Below are positions 44,431 to 54,989 of a DNA stretch of 64,000 nucleotides, in pieces. The notes under the pieces were generated by a model, which saw only the letters and a program-made list of their open reading frames with translations, did not search any database and was not told the origin of the DNA. Each line of letters begins with the position of its first letter. Position 1 is the stretch's first letter. The stretch is from the NCBI GenBank assembly GCA_030063045.1, contig JAQSEB010000166.1, forward strand, positions 653,001 to 717,000. The letters are read 5' to 3'. The translations under genes were made by a program, and so were the position numbers. This DNA comes from Pratylenchus scribneri (taxonomy: Eukaryota > Nematoda > Chromadorea > Rhabditida > Pratylenchidae).

Positions 44431-44866
44431 GTCTTCTTTTGACCAAAATTCTCAATCACACTAAACTAGTATATGTTGTCGCCAGGATGCGGGATTTTAA
44501 TAACAACAATATTATTTTTCCCTTAGGAAAAATCGGAAAAAATGCGATTTTGTTTTCTTCAATTTGACAAATTCAACTGAATTTTATACTATTTATAGTC
44601 TAAAAATTTTTTCATTGACACAAAAACTAAGAATCTTCTAAATTAGGACAAATCAGGGATTTATAAAAATTATACCAGTCTCTAAAATTAATGGTTTGAA
44701 AAGATTCGCAAATTTTGTCAATAATAAATGAAAAAGAATTCAATAATGATTTAGAAAAACCATAAAAATCGATAAATTAAATTCATTTTTTAAATTAATC
44801 AAACTCATATTAAATATTTTATCATGCCCAAATTTCAATTAATAAATATTTTTTTTTTTTAAATGT

Positions 44867-45241
44867 AGTATCGCTTATCGGTACGCCGATTTTTTTTTTG
44901 AGTCAACAGAAGAAAGGTTAATTTGTTCCTTTTATGGGTCATCCGGTATATTATTATGGTCATTCAAGGGTATATTATCATCTCGCGTATCCTTAACCCT
45001 AATATTAATCACCCATACCAGGGATGAGTTCGATGTTTCAATTTTTCGTTTCGATGTCGATTTTCGGTCATTTTTGGTAACGAAATTTCGTTTTTCGGTT
45101 TCGAAAAATTTTTTGACCCATCGAAATTTCGATTTCCGATTTCAATTTTTTATTTTGGGCCATCGAACCCTTCTCTGACCCATATGACGTTGGACACTTC
45201 ATTTTTTTTCAAAATCTGCGTACAGATAACCGATAAGTACC
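44867..45241. mobile_element. Foldback MITE, family 2, with a nested hAT-like MITE
   Basis: The outer ends are GTATCGCTTATCGGT and ACCGATAAGTACC. The interior words TTATGGGTCATCCGG and TTAACCCTAATATTAATCACCC belong to family 2. The element is interrupted at 45,019-45,177 by a hAT-like MITE, so the order of insertion can be read. The right end lies only 84 bp before the L4 start codon. Confidence 0.6.
45019..45177. mobile_element. hAT-like MITE (159 bp) nested in a foldback MITE
   Basis: It starts CAGGGATGAGTTCGATG and ends CATCGAACCCTTCTCTG. The flanks ACCCATAC (45,011-45,018) and ACCCATAT (45,178-45,185) agree at 7 of 8 positions. The TTTCGATTTTTCG interior matches the copy at 1,936-2,083 in reverse orientation. 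Confidence 0.75.
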
Positions 45242-45325
45242 TTTTTTTATTCAAAATTTTTAGGGTTTATTCATAAGCAAAACGGTTAATTATCAAATTC
45301 ATAAAATCCAAAAAGTACTGATAAA

Positions 45326-48300
45326 ATGCAAATCCATCAACTTATTTTGGTGGTCATCATTTTTACAAATGTGTTCGCCGAATTGACTCAACACGATGAA
45401 AATCAAATGAATAAGTTGACAAATGAAATTGCCACTGGGCTACTTTCGATTGACCAATGCGTGGACATCCGAAAAAGTGCCGTTCATCAGAATGAGAAAG
45501 GAGAATATTTTCTGAATAATGTTGAGATAAATAAGTTGTTCAGTGAGGCGAAAAATTGGCAAAATCAAAAACAAGTTAAAATGGTACGAAAAAGTAATGG
45601 TACAATAAACCATTGTGCAATAAATTTGACCGATCGAATATTAACAGGTTTTTTATTTTTGGAATTTTACTAAATAGAAAAATTTCCAATTTTCTGAAGA
45701 TTCTGAAACAATCGAAGGATTGCTTAATAATTTGAAATTACTTGAAAATCGTCAAGAATTGTTGCGAATTACGGATGGAAAATTGAAAATGAAATTGGCT
45801 AAAATGATGAAACCAATTTTAACAAAGTCAATGTCGAAAAAAGGTTTTTTTTATTTTTATTATTTCTAAGATTTAAACATTTTAAAATCATAAAACGGTA
45901 ACAAAGATTTCCGATTTTATTGAAAGATTTAAAATGAATTAAATTCGATTCATTAGTGTATATATTATCTATATAAATATCATAATGTTCAACTCCCATT
46001 TGAGCTTAAACTTTTGTGTTGAAAGTGAAAATTTTTTTAACCAAACAAGGAAATTTATACTCGGAGAATTTTTTTGGTTAAAATTTTGTCCTGCTGCAAG
46101 ACCTTTTTGGTTTTTTTTAATCTGCGTCTGCGCGGCATTTTTAGTCCTTCTCTTCATAAGATAGCTATGAGGGAAAGTTGTAGCATAATTAAATAAAAAA
46201 ATGAATTAGCAATGTGAAAAAATTATTGAAATATCGGTTTTTTCTTGCATCGAATTCAGTTCGTTTTTGCATTTAATTTGATAAAAAAAAAGGATTTTAT
46301 ATGGAAACCTTTTGATAGTGTTACGGTTAGGTATGGGTTTCATATACCATTTGATAGCCCAAAAAAAATATTATTAGAAGTTTAAAGTTTAGACCACTTA
46401 AATTTGCCTATTGACCATCGAGTTATGGGCCAAAAAATTCATTACCATAAAATGGCATAACTCAACAAAATTATGGCCAAGCCTCTAATCCCTAATCCCT
46501 AACTCTGGCCCCTAGAATGTTTCCTAAATAAACTTCTTTTCAATAAATTAGATGCGAAAAAGAACCGAATTAAATTTCATTCTTTAATATTACATTTTCA
46601 AATTTTTTTTTATTCCATTCTTCTTAATAGGGAAACAAACCGTCGATGGAACTCAAAATGGACTACCACAATCAACAAATGAAAAATGGAAAAATAATGC
46701 ACCACCAAATGGCCAAACTGAAAAAGATTTGCCTGCCAATTTATTCCTCAAAAAGAGTAAAAGTGATATCGGAATTAGAGGCACTAATCAAATCAAGCAC
46801 AAAATTATGAGGAAAACTAAATCCTTAATAGAGAAAATAGAGTCGGAGACACATTTCAGAGTTTTTGAATATTCAGAAAATGATAAAAAGCCTGTAAATA
46901 TTATCAAAATTACACAACAAGACCAAGGACCAAAATGTGAAGTGGATGAGGAAAATTTCATCAATGGTGAATTTGTTGTAAATTTGGTAGATTGCAAACG
47001 TGGGAAAAAATCGTCGGCGGATTTGTGGTTTTTAATTGAATATGAGTCGACCTTGGAAAATATTAAAATTACAACAAATGAAGTCAATCTAATATTTTCG
47101 ATAGAGAAAAAGAAAAATACACAAACAGAATTGGATTTGCTTTATAATGGTGAAGTTGATGTGGAAATTACTGTGAAAAACTCACGTATAATGCATACGA
47201 AATTTGTTGCAAAAAATATAGGTCAGGAAAAGATTTATTTGACTAAAACTTTTATTTTTTTAAATTCTTATTCTTCGATCTTATTTTAAACCTTAATAGT
47301 ACAATTTGATAGAGTACTTGTCGAGATGTATCAAATTGGCCTAACTATTATTCGGGTTTAGGTCATAAACTCATAACTAAAATACAATTCTGTTTAATAC
47401 TTTCATTTTTTGACTAATCATAATCAATGACAAATTGTATAAACCAATCGATAATGGATAAGGTTTAAAAAGTAAAAGATCACGATATAAATATGGATAC
47501 TATTTAATTTGTCGAAAAAAATGAATATTATATCTCATTTCTGTTTAGGCCATATAACTTGGCCAAGTCAAACTTCTTTAAGATTCCCTAGCCCCTTGCC
47601 CTTAGACCCTAATCGCATGCCTGCCATAAACCTAAGCCTAGCCCTAAACCCCTAGTTATGTTCAAGTTATAAATCAAAAAGAGTTTGTGACATAATATCC
47701 ATTTTTCGACAAATTAAATAGTCTTTTCTATATTTTCAATAATTTTTTCGACAAATTAAACATTTTCCTTTTCCATTTAAATAATATTAAATTTTTACAT
47801 GATTTTTCATCAAAAGAGTTTAAATTTCTTGGCAAAGAATTTTTTATAATCTTTCCACAAAAATTTACACCCTTAATTTAAAGGAAAAATGGGCCTGGCG
47901 GCAAAAAAGATGCAGGCAATTTTTAGAGGAGTGAAGGCAATTCAGAAAACAAATTTGGGCAATATTACCGGAAATAATTTTGTGAATAATCAGTCGGAAA
48001 AAGATTTCGAAAATGCAAATGAAAAAATAAAATTGGAAGAAACTCAGAGAATTTTTGATGGAAATTTCGATTTGAAAAAGGAAATAAATGAAAACAAAAA
48101 GGACTTTGGCACTGAAAATTTGAAAAATCTCACAGAAATTAAATCGTCAGAAATTAAGGAAGAATCGAGAAAAAATACATCAATAGAAGGAATAAATAAA
48201 TTTGATAAAAAAGAAAGCTTATCGGGAATAAAAGGAGAAGAAATTAGTGAAAAAGCTTTTGATGATGGAGAAGTACAAAGTCCACAGAAAGATTCTATAA

Positions 48301-51289
48301 AGGATGGGAAAATTGAACTCGACGAAAATCAAAGTCCAAAGAAGTTGATGCCATTGACTGCAATGAATTTAAATTCAAGTAAAAATGACCGAAATTTGCA
48401 AATATCAACGGCATTTCATGAGAATAAAGCAGAAGAGGACAAAATGTTGGCACCAGAAACTCCAAATATAAATGAAACTAAAAAGAAAACTAAAAAAGAA
48501 AAAGTTACTGTTAATTTACAAGACGAACAAGAGAATTTAGAGAAAGAAAATTTGATGCCAAATATTCCAAGATCACATGAGAATAAAAAGAAATTTAAAA
48601 AAGGACATTCAGCTGAAAATTTACCACGAAATTTCGGTCGAGAAATGCAGACAAATGGGAATTTTAAAGATGGAAATTGTAATGACATAAAATTGAGAAG
48701 GCATTCGCTGGGGAGTGCCGTTTTTAGAAATTTAAGCGAACAACAACGACAAAATGCACAAAAATTTGGACCAAACCCCGGGAGAAATAAAAAAGTGAAG
48801 CCGCCGACTAAGAAACAAAATGGGAAAATGGAATTTGAAATTCATCCCGCAAATGAAAATGGAATCAATTCGATGAGTTCTAAAGGGAATTTATCCATTG
48901 AATTTCCTTTGGCGAATTTTAAAGATGAAAACGTCCTTTTTGACGAAGGGAATTTGAAGGGAAAACATTCGGAAACGACGCATTTGGAGGGAAAAATGAA
49001 TGAAATTTTATCGGAAGATAATCTGCTGAAAATAAATTTTAACAAAATTGAAAATCCCTCGAAAAAAACACATGCGAAAAATTTTAAAAACAAAATTCAA
49101 TTAGAAGAAAGCCAATTTGATGATAGGATTTCTGAAGGAATCCAAATGAAAGGAATTCCCCTGACAAAACATTTAAATAGGAAATTTTTGAAAGGAATTC
49201 CTTCGAAATTTTCGCATTCTCTTCAAACCGGGAATCAGGACCGAAATTATCAGATTTCAATGAATTTGAATGCCGAAAGTCCTAAAAGGGATTTCAAAGA
49301 ATCAAAAAATTCTTCTGCTGAAGTGGATAAAAGAGAGGAAATCTCATCGAAAAATTTGCATAGAAATGAATTTGGAGGGGAATCTGCGGATGATAAAATT
49401 GAACATTCAAAGCATTTGAAGGAGGTCGATTCTATTTTGGGAAGGAAAGTACCGTCGAATGGGATGGAGGAATTGAAGAATACAGACAATACAAATTTGA
49501 AAGTGAAAATCCCAGAAGAGGAAATTTCAAAAGAATTAAAAGAAAATGTTAGGGAACAAATTGAGACAAAAATTCCGAGTCCAGCAGGAAAGAATCAAAA
49601 GGAAGAAATTAATTCACAAAAAGTTTCAGAAGAAAAGCCGGAAGAAAAAGAAACTTTTCGTAAAACAGAAACTAAATCTGAGATTTCTATCGATAATGAG
49701 GAAAAATTGGGAATATTAAAAGATTTAGGAAAAGATGCAAAAATTCATTCAGATGGAACCGAATTATTGGGAAATGTTGGTGAAATTGGTGAAAACGAAA
49801 ATAAAATTCATAAGGAAGAAAAAGTGAATTCTGGAATGCCTTTTTCAATAGGAAATGATTCCAGAGAAAATGCTGGAAATGCCTTCCAAGGTAAATAATT
49901 GAAAATTTTTATTTCCACTAAATTTAACCACAGAAATAAATACGGGAACAGTTGGACTGACTAATAAGAAAATTGGCAAAATCAAAATGGATGTGAATTC
50001 AAAAGGAAATTTAGAGGAAATTGTTGCAACAAAGAATAGTTTAGAAGAGGAAATCAAAAAGGAGGAAGACGAAAATGTGAACAAACAAATGGAAAAAATC
50101 GGCAAAAATGAGCCAAAAGAAGGGACCACAACATTCTACGTATTTTCGGGTGAAAATAAACCAGCAAATCATAAAAAACTTTTGGCTGTACAATTTTTGC
50201 CAAAAAAGAGATTAAACCAGAAATTGGTAAGATATCTTAAAAATGTGGTAAAAAACCAGATAAATCAAACAGGCAGTAAAAATACTAATATGTAAATTGG
50301 GTTAATTACAGGCAAATCAATATTTTAATAATATTTTCGATAATTCATTGCTAAATTCTATTTATCAATTTTTTAATAATTTTAGAAATACTTAAATAGA
50401 AAAAATTATTTAAATATAAAATTATTTCTATACAAAAAATCTTTTTCTCTAAAAATTTCTTAAATGATTATTTTATTCGAATTTAATTTACCAAAATAAA
50501 ATGGAAAAAAATTGAACTTAACAAATAGGGAAGTGAATCTTTTCTTCTTTTCTATGTGAATACATTTTCTAAATTTAATTTTTTTTATGAATTTTAATAT
50601 ACTCTCGTAAGGATTATTACCTAGCCATTTATCATATTTTTACTAGATTCTCATAGTAAAAGCACCTTTATTACATTTTTTTTAATGAAAAAATTGTTTG
50701 TTTCTTATGTGTTTACAATGGTACTAGAAAAGTCTAGAAAAGCTCAGATTAGCGGAGCCAAGCGACCAAAACATTTTTTCTCATAAATCCGTTATTTGGG
50801 GATAGCGTCAGTTATTTACTGGTAAAAAAAAATTAAAAAAAATGATAATTGGTAAATTCGCCATAACCACTTTTTTAGATGCAGGATCAAAAGTTTAAAA
50901 ACGAAGATTGGCAAGAAAATAAACCGAAAAATTGGAAGAAAAATTGCCATGGAATAATTCAAAATGATGAAAAGGGCAAATTCATAGTGAATTGGAGTGA
51001 ATGTGGTTTGTCCGATGAATTTTGGAAATCAACCACATTTCCATATGTGCCAGTTTTACAAATGACTATTTCATTGCAACCTTTTCATTTATTGAAAGCG
51101 GTGGATTTTTCAGTGGAAATGACAAATTTTGGCAACCTAAATGGAGAGGAATTAAAACAATCATTAAAAGAACTTTTAAAAGGCGGAAATGAAGTGGAAG
51201 TAAACATTGAAAATACGAAAAATCCTCAATTGAAATTTATTGATAGCAGCAATAAGGAGAATAATCAAAAAGAGAAAAAAATTTTATGA
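45326..51289 (+). CDS. Secreted modular family member L4
   Basis: Unrecognised family. Proposed exons are 45,326-45,647; 45,700-45,843; 46,631-47,221; 47,884-49,890; 49,934-50,226; 50,879-51,289. Joins are phase 1 except the last (phase 0). Exon 1 has a signal peptide (MQIHQLILVVIIFTNVFAE) and a helical module (LLSIDQCVD...NHCAINL). Exon 2 is the small helical exon. Exon 3 has a short linker and the central beta-type domain (ETHFRVFEYSENDKK, KCEVDEENF, EVDVEITVKN). Exon 4 adds 669 residues of Lys/Glu/Asn-rich sequence with many short imperfect repeats. Exons 5-6 hold the C-terminal domain (TTFYVFSGENKP, LPKKR, KNWKKNCHG, VNWSECGL, GGNEVEVNIEN). That domain is continuous in L2 and L3 but split here by a 652-bp intron. 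Exon 4 pairs with L2 exon 4 and L3 exons 4-6. A secreted role is inferred; it may be more than one gene. Confidence 0.6.
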
Positions 51290-51974
51290 TTTAATGGCAA
51301 AAAATTGAGGAAATTGGCATAAAGAAAGTGGAAATAAAGGAAGAAGACATTTGGAATATATATTCAAATTAATTTTAAATTAGCTTGACATTTTTGGATG
51401 GGACATAAACACAATATTTGAATTATTTATTAAAAATAGCAATTTTCATATATTCATTTTTTATGATTATAGTAGATTTTCTATTGTGTTAGTATAAAAT
51501 GGTTATCAAAAATTATGAATTTTATATTTTGTAAAATATTAATTATATTTCGTATAAGACTGATTTCCTGAATGTAAAAAATCGATCGGAGAATATTTTG
51601 GCTCAAAAGAAAACATTAATTTTTTAGCCAAAAATGCAAAAAAATCAATTTTCTTTAAGAAATTTTAACGATTTATAAAAATTTATTTCCATCAATATCA
51701 ATATTTAAATAGTTTATTTTTTTATGTCGATTCCTATAACAATGTTAGAGGGAAATAAAATAACTGTTCCCTCCCAGGTCCAAATAGTTCTCCGGGGGAT
51801 TATAAAACCAATCCAATCCAAATCCCCCACTAAATGTTCATTTGCCGCGATAGGCCCTGGGTTAGTTGGACTTGGGCTCCCCAACATCCCAGCGATGGGC
51901 CAGCCGCCCCGATTCCCAATCTTCGCCTATTATTATCGTTTTGTGATTTCTATCCGCGGATAAATGAATGTTAA
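51290..51974. other. L4 downstream region
   Basis: AT-rich until about 51,740, then a GC-richer stretch (51,750-51,960) without a convincing gene. A 9-bp word here (51,966-51,974) is the left target duplication of the next MITE. Confidence 0.3.
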
Positions 51975-52474
51975 CGTCCGGGGTCATCTCCACAATAGAC
52001 AAAGGGCTCTGCAAATATGGGCGAGCCCACAATTCTTCAATTATAAATTTCTGGAATATTTGTATTTTTGTTAACAGATCGGTGCAAGTGATAGCTCATT
52101 CGAAAGTACTCGGCGAGCTGAATTGTCTAAAATTGCGGCGAGTTGCTTGGCACTTTTCCAAAGATGCGATGTTGCATCGCCTTTATTTATGTTATTTTTA
52201 CAAAAAAAAAGAAAGATTCAAGCTTCTCTCATCGAGACACGTCGATTAAGCTATAATTTGACCGAAAAAATTTTAGAAAAATTTTCAAATTTCGAATCAA
52301 AGGGTGAATTTTCAATATTTATGAGTTCATACAAGTTGGCAAGCAACTCTGCGCTATTTCTTAAATACCTGGTTCGAATTCGAATCAGCTCGCTGAACTG
52401 TTTCGAATGAGCTTTCATATGCCCTAATATTCCAAAAATTTATAATTGCAGAATTGTGGACATAACCTAGCACC
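51975..52474 (+). mobile_element. MITE with family 1 ends but a different interior (500 bp)
   Basis: The ends CGTCCGGGGTCATCTCCAC and GTGGACATAACCTAGCACC are those of family 1. The 9-bp target duplication GAATGTTAA is perfect (51,966-51,974 and 52,475-52,483). Unlike the other copies, the interior is not the usual long palindrome. It carries CATTCGAAAGTACTCGGCGAG and an inverse-like AATTCGAATCAGCTCGCTG, plus one shared core (TCATCGAGACACGTCGATTA). Confidence 0.8.
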
Positions 52475-52538
52475 GAATGTTAATATTCCAATTCGACAAA
52501 TGGGGGATTTGGGATGAACGACTTTCCCCAACAATATC

Positions 52539-52995
52539 CCAGTAAGCTGGGTGAGGGTTTGGCCAGACCCTCCCCGCTTTTGGATGGGATGTTGATGTTG
52601 GAAGCGTGGCCGCGACGCAGAGAGGGGGAGAATGGGACGGGACGATGGATGAATTTGGGGGAAGATGGTGGGATGGGTCAGAACCCTCTAAGATGGACGA
52701 AGAAGAGTGGCGATGCTGATGAATTGCCGTTGTCCTTCCCAAACCCCTTCCCCGGCCCATTTGGCCCCTTTCCCTGCCCTCCCCAAGATTGACGAAGTTC
52801 GTGAATGTGTTTATTTTCTCCCTCCTTCCTTCCCCTCCGGACTAGCCGGAGACATATTATATATTCCACTGAAAAAGGCGGGGACAATGATGGGAAAGAT
52901 AGATGGATAATGGGGCGGATGAAGGAAAGGATGGATTTGGACTTTGTATTTTATTAAAAGGGGGCTTAAACATAAAGGGATGAACCCTAATTACA
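52539..52995 (+). repeat. 457-bp direct repeat, left copy (LTR-like)
   Basis: Base by base, this is identical to 56,681-57,137. It starts CCAGTAAGCTGGGTGAGG and ends CCCTAATTACA. Inside are a TATA-like ATATTATATATTCC and an ATTAAA signal (TTTATTAAAAGG). Short frames on both strands are present in both copies (for example 52,514-52,792 plus, 52,678-52,887 minus), but nothing shows they are translated. Confidence 0.9.
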
Positions 52996-53608
52996 CCTCC
53001 CCCCTTGGCTGGACCGGTCCCTCGGTCATTTGGCCCAAAAATTTAGATTATTTTGAATTTTCCTCGTTTTTTGTTTTTGATGAGGCCCCTTTAGACATTC
53101 CCCGACAGGCTCAACGGTAAGGTTCCCCTAGGTAGTTGCCTTTTTGGCTTAGTGGCCCTTCACCTCCTGTCCGCGAGGAATGAATAGGGGGGCCTTGTCC
53201 CAACGGTAAAACTTAATTTCATTTAATATTAGACAAAATTTTGGGCCAAAAATGAGTGAAAGAGGACCGTTTCACCAAATTAAAGGAGGTGTAAAATTTT
53301 GATTTTCCTACAGTTTAGTGTTCATTCCAAAGACTAAAAAGTGTCCAAATCCTCCCGACCAAAATGATTAACGAAATAATTGAAAGTGGGAAAACATTGT
53401 TGGGGAGAAGATGGGTCAAATTTTTAAAAAGTGACAAAAAATTAAGGCAAAATTCAATGAAAAGTGAAAAATGTCAAAAATGTGTGATTTTGAATAAAAT
53501 GCCAAAATTAAAAAGAGACAATTGAATAAAATTAAATTAGATAAAAGGTAATAAAAATGAAAATGTGTGAAAATAAAAAAAAAACAAAATGAGAATTGAA
53601 CATCAATT

Positions 53609-54952
53609 TCATTGTGGTTGTCGTTGATTGGTTTGTTCATCCATTTCCATCCGTTCTTGCATTGGCTCTGGCTGCACAAATTGCACATTTTGATGGACCA
53701 TCGGCATTTGTTGGGCAAACTGAACATTGGGCATTGGTTGTGCCATTGGCATTTGTTGTGGATGTGGTGCCATGGGAAACTGTAACTGAATGGGGAAACG
53801 GGGAGGAAAGTTGGCTGGATGGAATTGTCCACCGCGTGTTGATATTTGAGTTGCTTCGTCAACTAAGACCACGGTGGTTTCAGAAAACATTTGGCACAAT
53901 TGTTCAGCCATTGCAAGCGTGGCATAAAAAACGCTGATTTCTTTCTTTTTGGCTAGAATGGGGGCAAGCTCGACGTCATTTGCGAGTTTAGGCCGCTTTT
54001 TGAGGTTTTCTTTATATGTTTTGGCAATTCTTTTTTCTTTCTTCGCAAGCTTGCTTTCGAGTTCAGATTCGTGCGTGATTAAAACAAATTTTCCAAAGCG
54101 TGAAGTGAGCTCCTTGAATTGTTGCTTGGCGGCGCCGCTTTGAATTAGCATTTGCTGAATCTCCAATTCAGCGAGTTGCGACAAATCTTCCACAATTTTA
54201 AGCAAAGAGATGTTACTTGACGTAATTATTAGTATTTTTTCGCCTGCGTCTAACAGTTCGCGCGCCATATGTGCTAGCGTTTTGGTTTTTCCGGTGCCAG
54301 GAGGCGATTCAATGGCAACGGTGCATGCTTTTTGGCCTAACGTTGCGTTGATGGCTTTGTTTTGTTCCTTGTTAAGCATACAATGCGAAAATTCATTTGT
54401 TGGCATTGGAATTTGCTTGCCCAGACCAACTAACGCGCGCATTATTTCTCCTCTGTCATTTTCACTCAAAACAGCGGTTTTAATTGTTCCGTCTAGCCAT
54501 TTGTTTGCGCGCGTTTCAATGCGTCGAGCCTGTGGTGGTATGGAAAGTAAATATTCTCTCCCATCGGCTAAGTCAGCATCCGATTTGCCAACATTTTGCG
54601 CAGTGATGATCACCTCCATGCTCAGATTCCCTTCGCGGTGTTCAACGGTTTGTACATTTCCTATTCCCACGCATATTCCACCCCATTCTTGTCGGATTGC
54701 AATGGTGGCGTCTTTTTCCCAGAGCGATTTAAAATTTACCAAATGATATAGATCATCTGGGAAGAATGTAAATTTGTATGCTTTGCCGCCCTGTGGGGTG
54801 AGAGAAGTCCAGACCGAATGCTCTACTCCCATCGCTTTAATATCTGATGCAAGTGCTTTCAATGCGAGGCCAATATTTGAAAAGCTCGCATCAATGTTTT
54901 CAGCGCTTTTTAGCGGGAATGTGGGCTTTGCCAGCGACTTGAAAGTATGCAC
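53609..54952 (-). CDS. Truncated superfamily 1 (UPF1-like) helicase
   Basis: A minus-strand open frame of 447 codons. It opens at a GTG after a GTTCAG acceptor, so an upstream exon is likely; the first internal ATG is at about codon 42 (MGVEHSVWTSL). The N-terminal part resembles the beta-barrel region before the helicase core. Then come a Q-motif-like LNKEQNKAIN, Walker A ESPPGTGKTKT and Walker B VVLVDEATQ. Directly after Walker B the sequence changes to a Met/Gln/Pro-rich tail (QQMPMAQPMPNVQFAQQMPM) to the stop. Motifs III-VI and the second RecA domain are absent, so it should not unwind nucleic acid unaided. SF1 helicases of this type act on RNA or DNA using ATP. It lies between two identical 457-bp repeats and may be mobile cargo. 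Confidence 0.65.
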   Translation of the reverse strand: MHTFKSLAKPTFPLKSAENIDASFSNIGLALKALASDIKAMGVEHSVWTSLTPQGGKAYKFTFFPDDLYHLVNFKSLWEKDATIAIRQEWGGICVGIGNVQTVEHREGNLSMEVIITAQNVGKSDADLADGREYLLSIPPQARRIETRANKWLDGTIKTAVLSENDRGEIMRALVGLGKQIPMPTNEFSHCMLNKEQNKAINATLGQKACTVAIESPPGTGKTKTLAHMARELLDAGEKILIITSSNISLLKIVEDLSQLAELEIQQMLIQSGAAKQQFKELTSRFGKFVLITHESELESKLAKKEKRIAKTYKENLKKRPKLANDVELAPILAKKKEISVFYATLAMAEQLCQMFSETTVVLVDEATQISTRGGQFHPANFPPRFPIQLQFPMAPHPQQMPMAQPMPNVQFAQQMPMVHQNVQFVQPEPMQERMEMDEQTNQRQPQ

Positions 54953-54989
54953 TGAACGTCAAAGTTCTTTCATGAAAGAAATCTTTCAA

